Positions 36,501 to 48,039 of a DNA stretch of 64,000 nucleotides are shown here, one piece after another. Location of the stretch: the NCBI GenBank assembly GCA_963920575.1, contig OY986965.1:13964290-14028289 (forward strand). Direction: 5' to 3'. Below the pieces are notes generated by a model. The model was not told where the DNA came from and did no database searches. It was given only the letters and a program-made list of their open reading frames with translations. Origin of the DNA: Narthecium ossifragum. Taxonomy: Eukaryota; Streptophyta; Magnoliopsida; Dioscoreales; Nartheciaceae. Position numbers and translations under genes: made by a program. Each line of letters starts with the position of its first letter. Position 1 is the stretch's first letter.

Positions 36501-37307
36501 ACTGATATACTCGAAAAACTATGGCATGACAGAATAGCCAAGCTTTACACTGTACCTTAATACTTTGAAAAACTGGAAGATACTAGGACTTGATATGGTT
36601 ATCCCTTGAGAAATGTAGAAGAACCAATGCATTCAAGCAACATTTAGGGCAAAAACCAGAAAGTGAGATCGCAAATTTCAAGTAAAAGGCAGGTTCAGTT
36701 ACTGACCATCTTGTGGCATAAGAGGATAATCAGAAGCACTGAGATTTATGAACCAATCCCATTTCTTACTCTCCTTCAGCAAGATGGCAATAGCATGGAG
36801 GGTGCAAGCAATCATTGTAGGACCCTTGTATGTTACCAAGTTGCCTTTGGCAATCACACGGACATTCTCAACTGCACTGAACACAGGATCCTCCTTAACA
36901 TACATGGACAACTCTATCCTTTCTCGGGGAGGCGCCTCGAGATCTAAATGAAGTATATATTGATTTCGTGGGTGATATACAGCTTGCAAAGTTCTTCTCA
37001 TCCTTTTACTGTCACCTTTTGTACCAGTAATAAGATAAGCTAATCTTGGTGCTTCCAATTCCAAAACTAGAGATGAATCTAAGTTCTTCTGATGGTCTGA
37101 GTCCTCGAGATATACATCCGGTTCATCCAAACTAGTGACTGAATCTACATCCAAGGCAATCAATTCGCTGTCATATGGAGGTGAAAAGAACCCGGATGAA
37201 CTGGCCAAAAACAGGGTAACTGAAACGAGCAAGCTTGCAAAGAATGGAAGGAGCCAGCTTCTGTCACTAAAAGCCCTCCCAGAATGATGACTCCCATTTT
37301 TCCTCAT
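33575..37307 (-). CDS. GT14-family glycosyltransferase (core-2/I-branching type)
   Basis: Four coding exons, 37307-36707, 34951-34876, 34771-34656 and 34119-33575 (601, 76, 116 and 545 bp), with GT-AG introns, summing to 445 codons plus stop with no leftover base. A short basic N-terminus is followed by a signal anchor (WLLPFFASLLVSVTLFLASS, about residues 19-38), so it is a type II Golgi membrane protein. The GT14 domain shows APRLAYLITGTKGD, HPRNQYILHLDLEAP, GPTMIACTLHAIAILL, WDWFINLSASDYPL, NFVEHTQSTGWK, VIVDPGLYLSKK, EYCIWGWENLPRTVLMYY, SPEGYFHTVICN, WDNPPKQHP and GAWCIGE. Plant members include glucuronosyltransferases that act on arabinogalactan proteins; the acceptor here is inferred. 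No lesion is visible. Confidence 0.93.
36300..36655. repeat. Tandem duplication in intron 1 of the GT14 gene
   Basis: Two ~180 bp copies share CTCGAAAAACTATGGCATGA and TTCAAGCAACATTTAGG. The rest of this 1.75 kb intron is AT-rich and unremarkable. Confidence 0.8.
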
Positions 37308-37335
37308 ACTTCTTCAAAGATCCCACTAATCTATC

Positions 37336-37983
37336 CTAAGAAGGACACAACAACTCCAGGAGGACAAGGAGGCAAGTCAAGTAACGGCTTGGTAGAACCA
37401 AAGATGCCACACTTGCAAAGGAATACTATCATCAAAGTCACAACTTGAGACTTGGTTCAAAAGCACAAATCTTAACCAGACGTCTTACAACCAGCAGACA
37501 CCAACTTCAATTACTCGAATGTGAACATCTACCGAGCACTGATCTCAAATCCACTTTAAAGAAATCAATATACACATTCTCACATCATTAAGCATAAAAG
37601 ACCTTCCTTACTGTAATTTCTCTTTCATTTTCCGCAATTCAGCCCAAATTCGAAGTAAATCTCTCGTTTATCACCAAAAAAAAAACACCTGCCAACAAGA
37701 AACGAAACAATTGAGCCTCTCAAAAACCAGCCCAAGCCTGGAATTCAAGAACTACAGATTGTCCAATCCCAAAGCTCCAAAATCCAATATCCGAGTCCCA
37801 TTTAAAAGAAACGATCAGTGAAAAGAAGCAACACCCCCCAAAATAGGAAGCCAAGCACATTACCAACAGATCTTAGACAAAGAACAAAAAGTTAACAAAT
37901 TTGGGACAGCACCGGCGGCATTGAGAGGACACTCACCAGAAAAGCTCAAGAATCCTCGAGTATATCCTTGAATAGAGACTTAC
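37336..37983 (-). other. Probable 5' UTR intron of the GT14 gene
   Basis: Donor GTAAGT on the reverse strand at 37983-37978 and acceptor CTTCTTAG ending at 37336, just before the exon with the ATG at 37307. Inferred. Confidence 0.5.
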
Positions 37984-38100
37984 GATGAAACCCTAAAAAT
38001 TTGCCGAACTGGAGGGGAATGGCTTTCGTATAGAAGCAGCTGAGCTCGAGAAAAGGGGGAGATTACTTAGGAGCGGGGCAATCTCGAAAGTGTTCAATCC
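37984..38100 (-). other. Probable 5' UTR exon of the GT14 gene
   Basis: Leader between the TATA box at 38129-38136 and the donor at 37983. It contains AGGGTTTCATC next to the donor. Confidence 0.5.
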
Positions 38101-38128
38101 GCATTATGAAAAAAACGACGGAATTCCG

Positions 38129-38136
38129 TATTTATA
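38129..38136 (-). promoter_or_regulatory. TATA box of the GT14 gene
   Basis: TATAAATA on the reverse strand, about 30 bp upstream of the inferred leader exon. Confidence 0.6.
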
Positions 38137-38289
38137 GGTGTTGCTGTCTGCTTGCAAGCAGCGGAGCTTTTGGCGATAAAATAGAGACGGCGCGTATGTA
38201 ATAGCTCTCTACTTAAATAGCAGTTATAGTTAAACTGAATTTAATACTTAAATGCAAAAACACATCGTAAATTCATAACACAGATTTTT

Positions 38290-38880
38290 TTTTCCAACTG
38301 CCTCCCCTTGGGACTGTTTGGTTCCCAAATCTCCTGAGTTATGTTCAAACATCAAAATCTCTTATTTTAATTTATTTTTAAATAATAATTATTAATTTAT
38401 TCTCACTTTTCAATCATTACTTATTATTCCTATCTTTTCTATCCAAAATTCTTTATTTATCCTATTTTTTAATCATTATTCATTATACTTAATTTTTTAT
38501 CCAAAATCCATTTTCCTCATTGTTTTCATTTATCCTCGAAATCCCTTATTCTCACTTAACCTCATATTTTCTATCCGAATCATTTATTACTATATTGGAA
38601 AAGAATTTTTTATATATAAAATCTACTTTGTTTTTTATTTTACAATACCTCCCGTTTTGATTTTCGTTTACAATTGAAATAAAATTGAAAATTTTAGGAT
38701 ATAAACCCTCATTGCAACTACCTCTCCGACGGTCCCACCTCTAATAGCATTAATTGTGATGCACTATCTCCCTCACCATCTCTCTTGTGGTCACATTCAC
38801 GGATCTATCCTCATTTTCTACCCCCAATCTCCTTCTCTCCCCAGCTTCATTTCTCTCTCAAATTTGTCTCTAGCGTGAAA
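38290..38880. other. AT-rich intergenic DNA
   Basis: Runs of TTATTT and similar sequence, no gene. It borders the tandem array that starts at 38882. Confidence 0.5.
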
Positions 38881-38881
38881 G

Positions 38882-39600
38882 CCATGATGCTGTCTCTTGT
38901 CATTCACTCGATTTGTTAATTGGTTTTCATATTTCCATCACACGTGTGTAAAATGAAAGAATGAATCTCATAGATTTACGCTGACTTTGTTTTCGTGTTA
39001 TTTTACAATAAACATTATAAAGATCTCATTTGCCTAAAAACTGAATATGATTCTAAGTATTCCTAATTAATAATTAGGAATTCCTTGAATTTTACTAGGA
39101 TTCCTCACTTATGATCAGGACAACCATGATGCTCTCCCTTGTCTTTCACTTGATCTATCGAGTAGTTTTTATCTCTATCACACACGTGTAAAATGAAAGA
39201 ATGAAGCTCACATATCTATGTTTCGTGATTTTTTTTACAATTTTTCTTGTTATTTCACAATAAATGATTATAAAAATATCATTTGCTTGAAAATTGTATC
39301 TAATTCTAAGTATTATTGACTAATAATTATGGATTTCTTGAATTTTATCAGGATTTCTCACTTATGATCAGGAAAGTCACGACGATCTCTCTTGTCTTTC
39401 ACTCGATCTATCGACTGGTTTTCATCTATCCATCACACGCGTGTAAAATGAATGAATGAAGCTCACAAATCTATTCTTGGTGATTTTTTTCTTCAATTTT
39501 TCGTATTATTTCACAATAAACTTTGTAAAGATATCATTTTCTTAAAAGTTGTATTTGATTCTAAGTAATCCTGACTAATAATTGGGGATTTCTTAAATAA
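38882..39600. repeat. Three ~245 bp tandem units
   Basis: Units start near 38882, 39124 and 39377. Each holds TCTTGTCTTTCACTCGATCT, a CACACGTGTGTAAAATGAA-like core and TGACTAATAATT. Inverted partial matches occur near 45150-45260. Confidence 0.75.
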
Positions 39601-39958
39601 TACACTTTTGTAATATAAGATTGCCTGCTCATAATCGAGGAAGGGATGAAGTCGATATTCTTTAATAAATATTGAATCCCTTAGAGGTGTGTAAGGTATC
39701 AATACATGTTGGTAATGAATCCTAACTTATAGTAAAGAATTACCTGCTTATAAGTGAGGGATCCTCATATATATCTCAGGAATAATCACTTACACACCTC
39801 ATATAAGTGAGGGATCCTCATATAATACAGGATTACATGCTCATAACCGAGGAAGGGATGGAGTCGATATTCTTTAATAAATATTGAATCCCTTAGAGGT
39901 GTGTAAGGTATCAGTACATGTTGGTAATGAATCCTAACTTATAATAAAGAATTATCTG
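39601..39958. repeat. Tandem array interrupted by the hAT element, left part
   Basis: Units with GAATCCCTTAGAGGTGTGTA, AAGTGAGGGATCCTCATATA and AATCACTTACACACC. The same units resume at 44868-45140 after the hAT insertion. Confidence 0.8.
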
Positions 39959-39966
39959 CTTATAAG

Positions 39967-40190
39967 TAGGGGTGGCAATACGGGTCGATGGGTCGGGTTT
40001 GGGTCGGGTCGAGACCCGATATCTCGACCAAAAATCCCAACCCGAACCCGACCCGTTTACTAAACGGGTCAATTTTGTCAACCCGAACCCGACCCACTTT
40101 TAAACGGGTCAACCCGACCCAACCCGCCGGAACCGTTTATTAAACGGGTCGGGTTGGGTTCGGGTCAAGTTGACCTGTTTAACAACCTAT
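39967..40190. repeat. Left hAT end with subterminal repeats
   Basis: TIR at 39967-39979, then many copies of ACCCGA in both orientations, such as AACCCGAACCCGACCC and TAAACGGGTC. Confidence 0.88.
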
Positions 40191-40923
40191 AAACAACCTG
40201 TTTAACAAAATAACACATAATCTTCTAATTCCACTAGAAAAACCAACAGAATCTTCTGTTTAACAACCTGTTTAACAAGTAACAAGTACCTATAAAACAA
40301 AATAACATCACCATCATACAATAATGGAAAAATCAACAATTGTTCCTCATAAACTTGTATCTCTAAAGTTCTAATATAAAAATTGATAAACACCAAACAA
40401 CTTGATAAGAAATGCTCTCAGGCTAATGAGACATTGAGACTCCTCATAATCTTGTATCTCTATTTGGCTTGTATCTGCATTGGCACTAAAGTTAATCAGA
40501 ATCAGCAGCCGCTGGTGCCTAAGCATTCCTAATCTGCAACTCCAAAGTCAAACATTAAACGAAAACAGAATAAGGGGTGTAAGGTGAATTAGGCTAATTC
40601 AATAGTCTGCTTTTGTATCACCAGAAGCAGAAGTCATTCGATAAAGATAGCATTCTAAAACTGTACACAAACCAAGAGATTAAAAAGCTAGAACTATAAT
40701 GGATAAAGCGGGAGGCCAGAAAACCTCAAGCAAGTGCAGGTGTTCACATTGGGAGAATGATCATAATTCATAAATATCATAAATTTAGGAGACAGATCAA
40801 ACAAATATCACTTTTTGAATGCACATCTCTATCACTTTTTGAAAATGATAGATCATGTAGACAGTGCTGGTTCTTGTTTGAAGTTTAAATTGCAATAGTT
40901 CAATTTAGATTGGACAAGCTTAC

Positions 40924-40990
40924 CTATGACTTGAGATTCCGCCAGGGTGAGGCAAAGGTACTTCCCTCCAGATTTCAGAACCCTATGCAC
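40924..40990 (-). pseudogene. Captured methyltransferase exon inside the hAT element
   Basis: A 67 bp segment on the minus strand flanked by acceptor TTTACTAG and donor GTAAGC. It encodes HRVLKSGGKYLCLTLAESQV, resembling the VLKPGGKxxCLTLAES stretch of plant METTL13-like S-adenosylmethionine-dependent methyltransferases. It lies outside the transposase gene and near the element's left end, so it looks like a captured host exon with bits of its introns. The match is short. Confidence 0.55.
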
Positions 40991-40993
40991 CTA

Positions 40994-41390
40994 GTAAACA
41001 TAACAAAACAGATACACATTCACTGCAATTCACCAAACTAAAAAGCACAATTTAAACCAATTGGTAATAAGTTCACAATTCACTGCAATTCATCAATTCA
41101 TATTCACTGCAATTCACCAAGTTAAACCAATGGGTAATGAGTTTCACATTCACTGCAATTCATACAAGTAAGATCAGTTGTTACTCTACATTGACCAAAA
41201 AGCACAATTTAACAAAACAGATACTGCAATTCACCAAACTAAACAAATAGGTAATAAGTTCCATATTCACTGCAATTCACCAAGTTAAACCAATTGGTAA
41301 TAAGTTTCACATTCATTGCAATTCACCAAGCTAAACCAATGGATAATAAGTTTCATATTCACTGTAATTCATTCAAGTAAGATCAGAAGT
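40994..41390. repeat. Minisatellite in the hAT element
   Basis: Units of CACTGCAATTCACCAA, TTAAACCAATGGGTAATAAG and TTTCACATT recur about seven times, just downstream of the transposase stop on the minus strand and beside the captured exon. Confidence 0.85.
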
Positions 41391-41565
41391 AACTCATGAG
41401 GGAGAAAGGGTAATGATCAAGGTATTTATGAGGTAGAGAAAGCTAGAATCTCTTAGCAAAGCAAGAACTTGTATGCTAGAAATTGAAAGCTAAGTGAATG
41501 AGTCTGAGAAATTTTCTACTTACCCACCTGTCTAACAATAAATTCATAACTGAAAAATACATACT

Positions 41566-43789
41566 CTAAGTAGCAGTGGAGCATTGTCCCGATTCCTGTT
41601 GATCATTGCTGATACTTAAACTCAACACATCCTCAGTAAGATCATTCAGAGAAGTCAAATACTCTGCATAATATGTAGAGATGAGTTATGAAATATAATT
41701 CAGAAATAAAGTTACTTCAATAATCCACTACTACTACTAGCTTACCTTTGTTACCATACAACCAATCACGTGTGCAAACTAAAGCTTCAGCTACCTCAGG
41801 CTTAAGTACACTACGATATTGATCTAATACTCTACCACCACCACTGAAAGCCGATTCAGATGCAACCGTGGAGACGGGTATAGACAAGATATCGCGAGCC
41901 ATGAGTGAAAGTTCAGGATAACGAAACTGATTACCTTTCCAAAAGTCAAGAACATCAATATTTTCCTTTCTATCCATTATTGGCTCATCAAGATAAAGTT
42001 CTAATTGAGACTTTTGAGCAATAGATAGAAAATCCTCAGTTTGTTCAGTATCAAAGGCCTACATAATATAGGAGTTTAAAATCAACAAACAAACATAATA
42101 CAAATCTACGCATAAATTTTTTTAATAAGAAATTTACATACCTTCAAAATATCTTCACACTCCTGAGAATACAAAAAGTTTTGACTATTAGCAGAAGAAG
42201 AAGCCTCTTGATTTACAGTTGACCCACTTGAAGGAGGTGCTCTTCTACCATAAGCACACATATATGTATCGAAGAGGGAAAACAATTTACCCTGAACTTC
42301 AGTCATTTCAAATGAATTGCTGTCATATAACTTCCGATAACAGAAATCCACAAACTGAATCTTGTACCGAGGATCCAATACACATGCTATAGAAAGAATC
42401 AAGTTATAATCTGACCAATACTTTTCAAACTTAGTGAACATTTGTTTAGCCATTCTACGCACAAAAAAGTCATGATCTTCCTTCCCTTTGATCAGAGTAA
42501 CTTGAATGAGAAAAACTAGAGGAAAGTACAAGTTTGTCGTGGGATACTTGGAACCAGAAAATATGCAAGTGACACTATAGAAAACAGCTAAAAGTTTGCA
42601 AATTCTCTCTACCTTATCCCACTCTTCTTGTGATGGATAGTACTTGTAATTAGAATCACTGAGTTCCAAATGAAGTAGTGCACGTTTATAAAATATGGCA
42701 CTCTCAAGCATAAGGTATGTAGAGTTCCACCTTGTAGGAACATCTTGGCGTAACCCTTTTTTGGATTGTAATGACACATGTTTCACACAATCCAAAAACT
42801 TTTGCTTTCTAGCTTGAGAGCCTTTGATATACTTGACAGTCTCACGAATCTTTTGTATAGATTCATCAATTTCTTTCAAACCTTCTTGAACAATCAAGTT
42901 GAGAATATGTGCACAACAACGACTATGAAAGAATTCACCATCACATAAAAGGGCTTCATTCAAAAAAAGTTTGCTTTTCAACATCTCAACAAAAGAAAGA
43001 TTCAAGGAAGCATTATCCAAAGTAATAGAAAATAATTTTCCAACGATTCCCCACTCGACCAACAAAGTGAATATTTTCTCAGATAAGCCAACAACATTAT
43101 ATGGAGGAGGCATAAAGCAAAATCCAATGATTCTCTTTTGTAATTGCCAATCATTATCAACAAAATGAGCAGTAAGAGAAATATAACCATCTGTTGCTAT
43201 AGAAGTTTACAAATCAGATGTCAAACTAATCCTTCCAGGAATAGAGTGCAATATGCTTGCTACTTTTGCTTTTTCCATCTTATACAACTTCAGAACATCA
43301 GCCTTGCAAGTATTTCTAGTGATTAGTTGAATATCTGGACGGATGTATCTTAACACATCTCTAATCCCCTCATACTCAACAAAACTAAATGGCAAGTCAT
43401 GAATAATAATTGCCTTAGTTATCAGCTCACGGAAAATACCATTATCTATTTTGGAGGATCTCACAGACATAGATCCTTCAGATTGGGACAAAAGCATTTG
43501 ACTTATATCACGAGTGTCATTTTTTGGACAAATAGAAATATGACGTATCATATTACCAGTCCCATGGCTAGCAGAAGCTATATATTCAATGCCACATTTC
43601 TTACACTTGCACCTTTCCTTTTCATCAGGACCCACAGGCAACATATCAAAATAACTCCAAACTCTTGAAGTAAGTTTTCTTTTTTTTCTTACCACCCTTG
43701 TCATTGTCAGCCGTCACAGATTCTTGAGGCAATTTATTCTCATTTACTTCAACGCTATCATCATTATCAACAACCTCAACAGTATCCAT
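41566..43789 (-). pseudogene. Ac-type hAT transposase, one frameshift and one stop
   Basis: Exons 43789-42142, 42058-41746 and 41663-41566, with GT-AG introns of 83 and 82 bp. The exon total is 2059 bp, one base more than a whole number of codons, which fits a single extra A in the A-run at 43679-43686. An in-frame TAA at 43209-43207 replaces the usual Trp of the SDLWTS motif. Otherwise the frame is open for about 685 codons. A BED zinc finger comes first (CKKC, then RHISIC). The RNase H-fold catalytic residues are all present: Asp in LTSDL, Asp in ITLDNASLN, and Glu in ASESAFSGGGRVLD. The hAT C-terminal dimerisation region follows (RYPELSLMARDILSIPVSTV). A splice acceptor TTGCAG directly precedes the ATG, implying an upstream leader exon. 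Confidence 0.92.
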
Positions 43790-44599
43790 CTGCAATCTTC
43801 AAAAAAAGAACAATATAAGTACACTACTACACATTTTACATCAAAGTACACTACTATAATTTAACCCGTAAATGATGGTAATCTGTTCTCCAAAAACCAA
43901 CCCAGAGAACTAAAAGAAACCCATTCCAGCACTTATTAGCATCAAAACCCAAACTCCATTGACAAAAAATAAACATGAAACCCAAAAGAATCCACAACAA
44001 AGGACAAAAACCCACGAAAACTCATTTCTCATGAAAAAAAATGATCTGCAGAGGAAAAAAAACGCACTGAAGAGGAATAATTTCTCATGAAAAAAATCTG
44101 AACAAATGGAAGATATATAATCATATCAAAACAAACAAATGTAATAAAAAACTTAGCTCATAGCCTGAAGTGAAAACAAGGAAACAGAATGGACAGCAAA
44201 GCAGCAGCAAAAAAGAGACAAAAACAAAAACCTAACCTTGGATCAAATTTAGTACCTCCAACAAACAAAAACAACATCTAAAATCCACCTTGTGGCCTTG
44301 CCACTCATCAACACCTCATGAGAGTATGAGAAAACACATTGAAAGTTGTGGAGTAGGGAGATCGGGAGAGTGGGAGACGGGGAGAGGGAGGGGGTTTCGT
44401 TGGGGTAGGTGAGGCGGCGGGAGAGGGAGGGGCATTCACTGGGTTAGGTCACGGCGGCCGGGCGGCGGCATTGTGGAGTAGGGAGGCCGGGAGAGTGGGA
44501 GACGGGGAGAGAGGAGAGGGTTTCGCTGAGGTAGGTGAGGACTAAGGCGGCGGCGTCGTGGGTAGGGTAAGGTGTTTAGGGTTAGCCGGTTAGAAAGTT

Positions 44600-44859
44600 T
44601 ATATAGGGTCATGACATAACGGGTCAAGCGGGTTGTTAACGGGTTATATGTCGGGTTCGGGTCACGGGTTAGCCTCCTAAACTCGAACCCGACCTGCACA
44701 GTAATGGGCCTCCTAAACTCGAACTCGACCCGCACAGTAATGGGTCAGCAGTGGGTCGACCCGTTTTCGACCCGCACCCGAATACCCTAAACCCAAACCC
44801 GTGAAATTCGGGTTGGGTCGGGTCGGGTTCGCAGGTTATGGGTCAAATTGCCACCCCTA
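44600..44859. repeat. Right hAT end with subterminal repeats
   Basis: Mirrors the left end with GGGTCGGGT and GACCCGC units and finishes TTGCCACCCCTA. Confidence 0.88.
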
Positions 44860-44867
44860 CTTATAAG

Positions 44868-45140
44868 TGACAGATCCTCATATATATCTCAGGAATAATC
44901 GCTTACACACCTTATATAAGTGAGGGATCCTCATATAATACAGGATTGCCTTCTCATAACCGAGGAACAGATATATTCGATATTCTTTAATAAATATTGA
45001 ATCCCTTAGAGGTGTGTAAGGTATCATCAGTACATGCTGGTAATGAATTTTAACTTATAATAAATAATTACTTGCATATAAGTGAGGGATCCTTCTATAT
45101 ATCTTAGGAATAATCACTTAAAAGTAAAGAATACTGATAA
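44868..45140. repeat. Tandem array interrupted by the hAT element, right part
   Basis: Continuation of the 39601-39958 array, with AAGTGAGGGATCCTCATATA and GAATCCCTTAGAGGTGTGTA. Confidence 0.8.
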
Positions 45141-46898
45141 TCAGATAGATTTTTAGGCAAATGAGATAGCTAGGATGCTTATCGTCAATTTACAAGAAAA
45201 ATTGAGAAAAAAAATCACCAATCGAGGACGCAAAAATCAACTATCATCTACATCCTTTCATTTTCCTTGTCTAGACGAAATCGATGAAGAGTAACCAAGC
45301 TACCATCTCTTTCTCTGCATTTGTTCATGTTGACGTGGAAATCATGTCGTTGATCGGCAAAGTCAAAATTGTCAAAATGTCAAAAATCAGGGACGTGCAA
45401 AGGCTCAACTCCTTCGAACTCAGTTCCAACAGAAGTGTTTAAGCTGTGAAAAAATGGACGATGGATCATGACAAATGGTGGAAAATGGATGATGAGAAAT
45501 GTCGGTGATGAAAAATGAAAGATCTGGGGAATGTGGATGATGAAAAATGAAAGATGACAAATGGACGATGAGAAATACGGGTGATGAACTATGCTAGAAC
45601 TACTCCTATGAGTGATAGAACTACTCCTATGAATGAAAGTTTCATTGTAGGAAATTTAAAATAAAGAGAAGGCTTCATTACTGAAATGTAAAAGTACATG
45701 AAGATAAATAAAGCTATATTGGAAATAAAGATAAAAAATTACATTGGAAATAAAGATAAAAGCTGATTTTGCTCTTGATTTCGGGAGAGAGTCTTCTTTT
45801 TCATATTCCTACCTTTTATAGTGCTCACGGTATAACTACTTTGGAACCGTCTGAACTGCTCTGGAACCATCGAAACTGAATCTCGGTCAACATCTTCAGT
45901 TATTTACGAAATTGCCATCAGATAAAGCATCATATCTTCCACTGCAATTTGGCCAATGGTAACCTTTGAATTTGGAAAAACTCTGAACATTACAGTTGTA
46001 AATCTTCACATTCTCTTTCCATCGGTCCAAAAACCAACCCATTTGAATATTGTATGAGGATGTTAGGATTAGAATAGTCAGACCAAATTGATGAAAATGA
46101 ATATGGCCGATTGGGAATTTGTAAAACATTGAACATAAAACTTGTAGGTCTTTGAATTCTCTTTTCATTGGTCTAAAAATAAACTCATTTGAATATTGTA
46201 TGAGAAAATTATAATCGAAATAGTCGACGTAATTATTAAAATGATCGGCCAAAATATGGTCGATAGATATTTGGCCGATTGCAAACATGATCGATTGGAT
46301 TCTTTGGACGATTGGAAATTCGATCATTATTTACTATTTTACAACCGGACACTTTGGCTACTAGTTTGACACACTAAACGACGGAATCTGAAAATCTCAT
46401 CAACATGAAAGTTGTAGATCTTTTCATCATCTTTCCAATAGTTCAAGAATCATTAAATTTAGATATTTAATGTAAAACTTATGGTTAAAATACTTAAGCT
46501 ATGTCAAAGCTAAATATAAGGATAATTTTGTGGCAATATTTACAAAATTGACATTGACCTAATGAATTGTCCTAATATGTAGGACATGGTTATATTTATG
46601 GTTAACAGTTCCCATTGCAATAGGCTCTCTCACAATGGACAACGATGTAAGTGATGGTGGCCGATTCTCTCCTAGCGGACGACAGGTAAGTGGTGGTGGA
46701 CGTCGAAAAAAATAATCCGAGAGGGAGAGAGATTCTAGCATAAACGCTGGTGGGAAAGGGTGGGAGAGCGCTCGTCGATGATTCCTAGAAGGTGAATGGG
46801 GAAGCAGGTAGGGAGAAAGAGGAATAATAGAGAGAGAAGAGGAGAGATATATATATATAGAGGGGACATGCACTATATTAAATTGGTGTGTTTGGGGT
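45141..46898. repeat. Repeat-rich non-coding DNA between hAT and Harbinger elements
   Basis: About 45440-45600 is a GATGAGAAATG/GATGAAAAATG minisatellite. About 45949-46247 holds two diverged ~150 bp units sharing CATTTGAATATTGTATGAG. At 46401-46420 is CAACATGAAAGTTGTAGATC, a motif also present in several LTRs here. No gene seen; this may be a degraded LTR. Confidence 0.55.
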
Positions 46899-46899
46899 T

Positions 46900-47007
46900 G
46901 GGGGGGGGGGGGGGGGAGGGAGGGAGGGAGGGAGGGAGAGACAAGAGACAATAAGAAATGGAGAGAGGGACTCCACGTTACATGAGAGAGGGGGGGGGGG
47001 GGGGGGG
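46900..47007. repeat. Two long G-runs with AGGG repeats
   Basis: A run of 17 G at 46900-46916, then GGGA repeats to about 46938, and a run of 18 G at 46990-47007. Such G-tracts can fold into quadruplexes. Exact lengths may be affected by sequencing. Confidence 0.85.
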
Positions 47008-48039
47008 TACACCATCGCATGAGAGAAGAGGGGGAGGGGGGACGAAGAGAGGATGAAATAGAAAGTGAGAGAAGAACTGACACGTATTTAATGCATTGTC
47101 GGCAATGAGAGAAAAGGCAGTGCCATGAGTATTAATGAGGGGCATCCATGTCTCAAAAATTCTGTTTTGATCGAAACTATAACGACATGTTTGGTTGCAC
47201 AAAAAGGTTGGGAATGGAATGGTTAATTCTGGAGTCAAATCCCATTTCATTATTTGGTTATTACTTAACGCCAGGAATGGAATACTTCATCCCTGACAAG
47301 TTGGGAATAGTCCAATCTCATCTGATAGCTCGGACTGGCTCATTCTGTTTCAGACGATCGGGAGATTATGAAATATAAAACTGGAATACCCTCTGATCGC
47401 GATCTCTCTCCTGAGCATTACTGCGATCTCTATCTTCCACTTGATCTCTCTGCCGAGGCAACCTTATTTCAAAACCCAAGTCTGTCGTGCTGTTCTTGAT
47501 CCCGAGCTGTTGGAGATCCATCAGCGGAGGTATGGTGTTTCCCTCTTCCCCTCTTCTCTCTTCTTCTTCTCCCTCCCTGTCCCTCTTCTCCTCCCCTGTT
47601 TTTCTCCAATCTCTTCGCATCCTTGCATTGATCTCCTATTTCACAAGCATGCTATCTCGCTCATGTTGAGCTAAGTTCCAACTTTCGATCTCCTAATCGC
47701 TCATGTTGGGTGTTTGATGCTGTTGAAGGCTCCGACTTTCCATCATTTGGAGCTGCCTTGTTCTTTTTTTAGTGACTTGAGTCTCACGAGCATTTGCTTG
47801 CATCTCATTGTGTACATGCATCTTTGAGTAGAAAGTTGATGCATCTTCTCTTTTCGTACTTTTTTAGGACCAGCAACTCTTTCAGAAGTACTAGATTGCT
47901 GTGGTTTCTGGTGCTGCTCTCCTTCAGCATCTCCCAGTATTTCAATTCATTGCAATTTCACTTCTTTATTTGCGGTAATTAAATTTTGCATCTATACTTG
48001 TGTATTTATGATTAGAAGTTACAGTGTGATATTATATGA

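Larger units (their letters stand above)
39967..44859 (-). mobile_element. Ac-type hAT transposon, nearly intact
   Basis: 4893 bp element with short inverted ends TAGGGGTGGCAAT and the palindromic 8 bp target duplication CTTATAAG (39959-39966 and 44860-44867). Both ends carry dense AACCCGACCC/CGGGTCGGGT subterminal repeats (about 39980-40190 and 44610-44840), where Ac-type transposases usually bind. It encodes a three-exon transposase on the minus strand with only two visible lesions. A host-like exon sits between the transposase and the left end. Confidence 0.94.
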
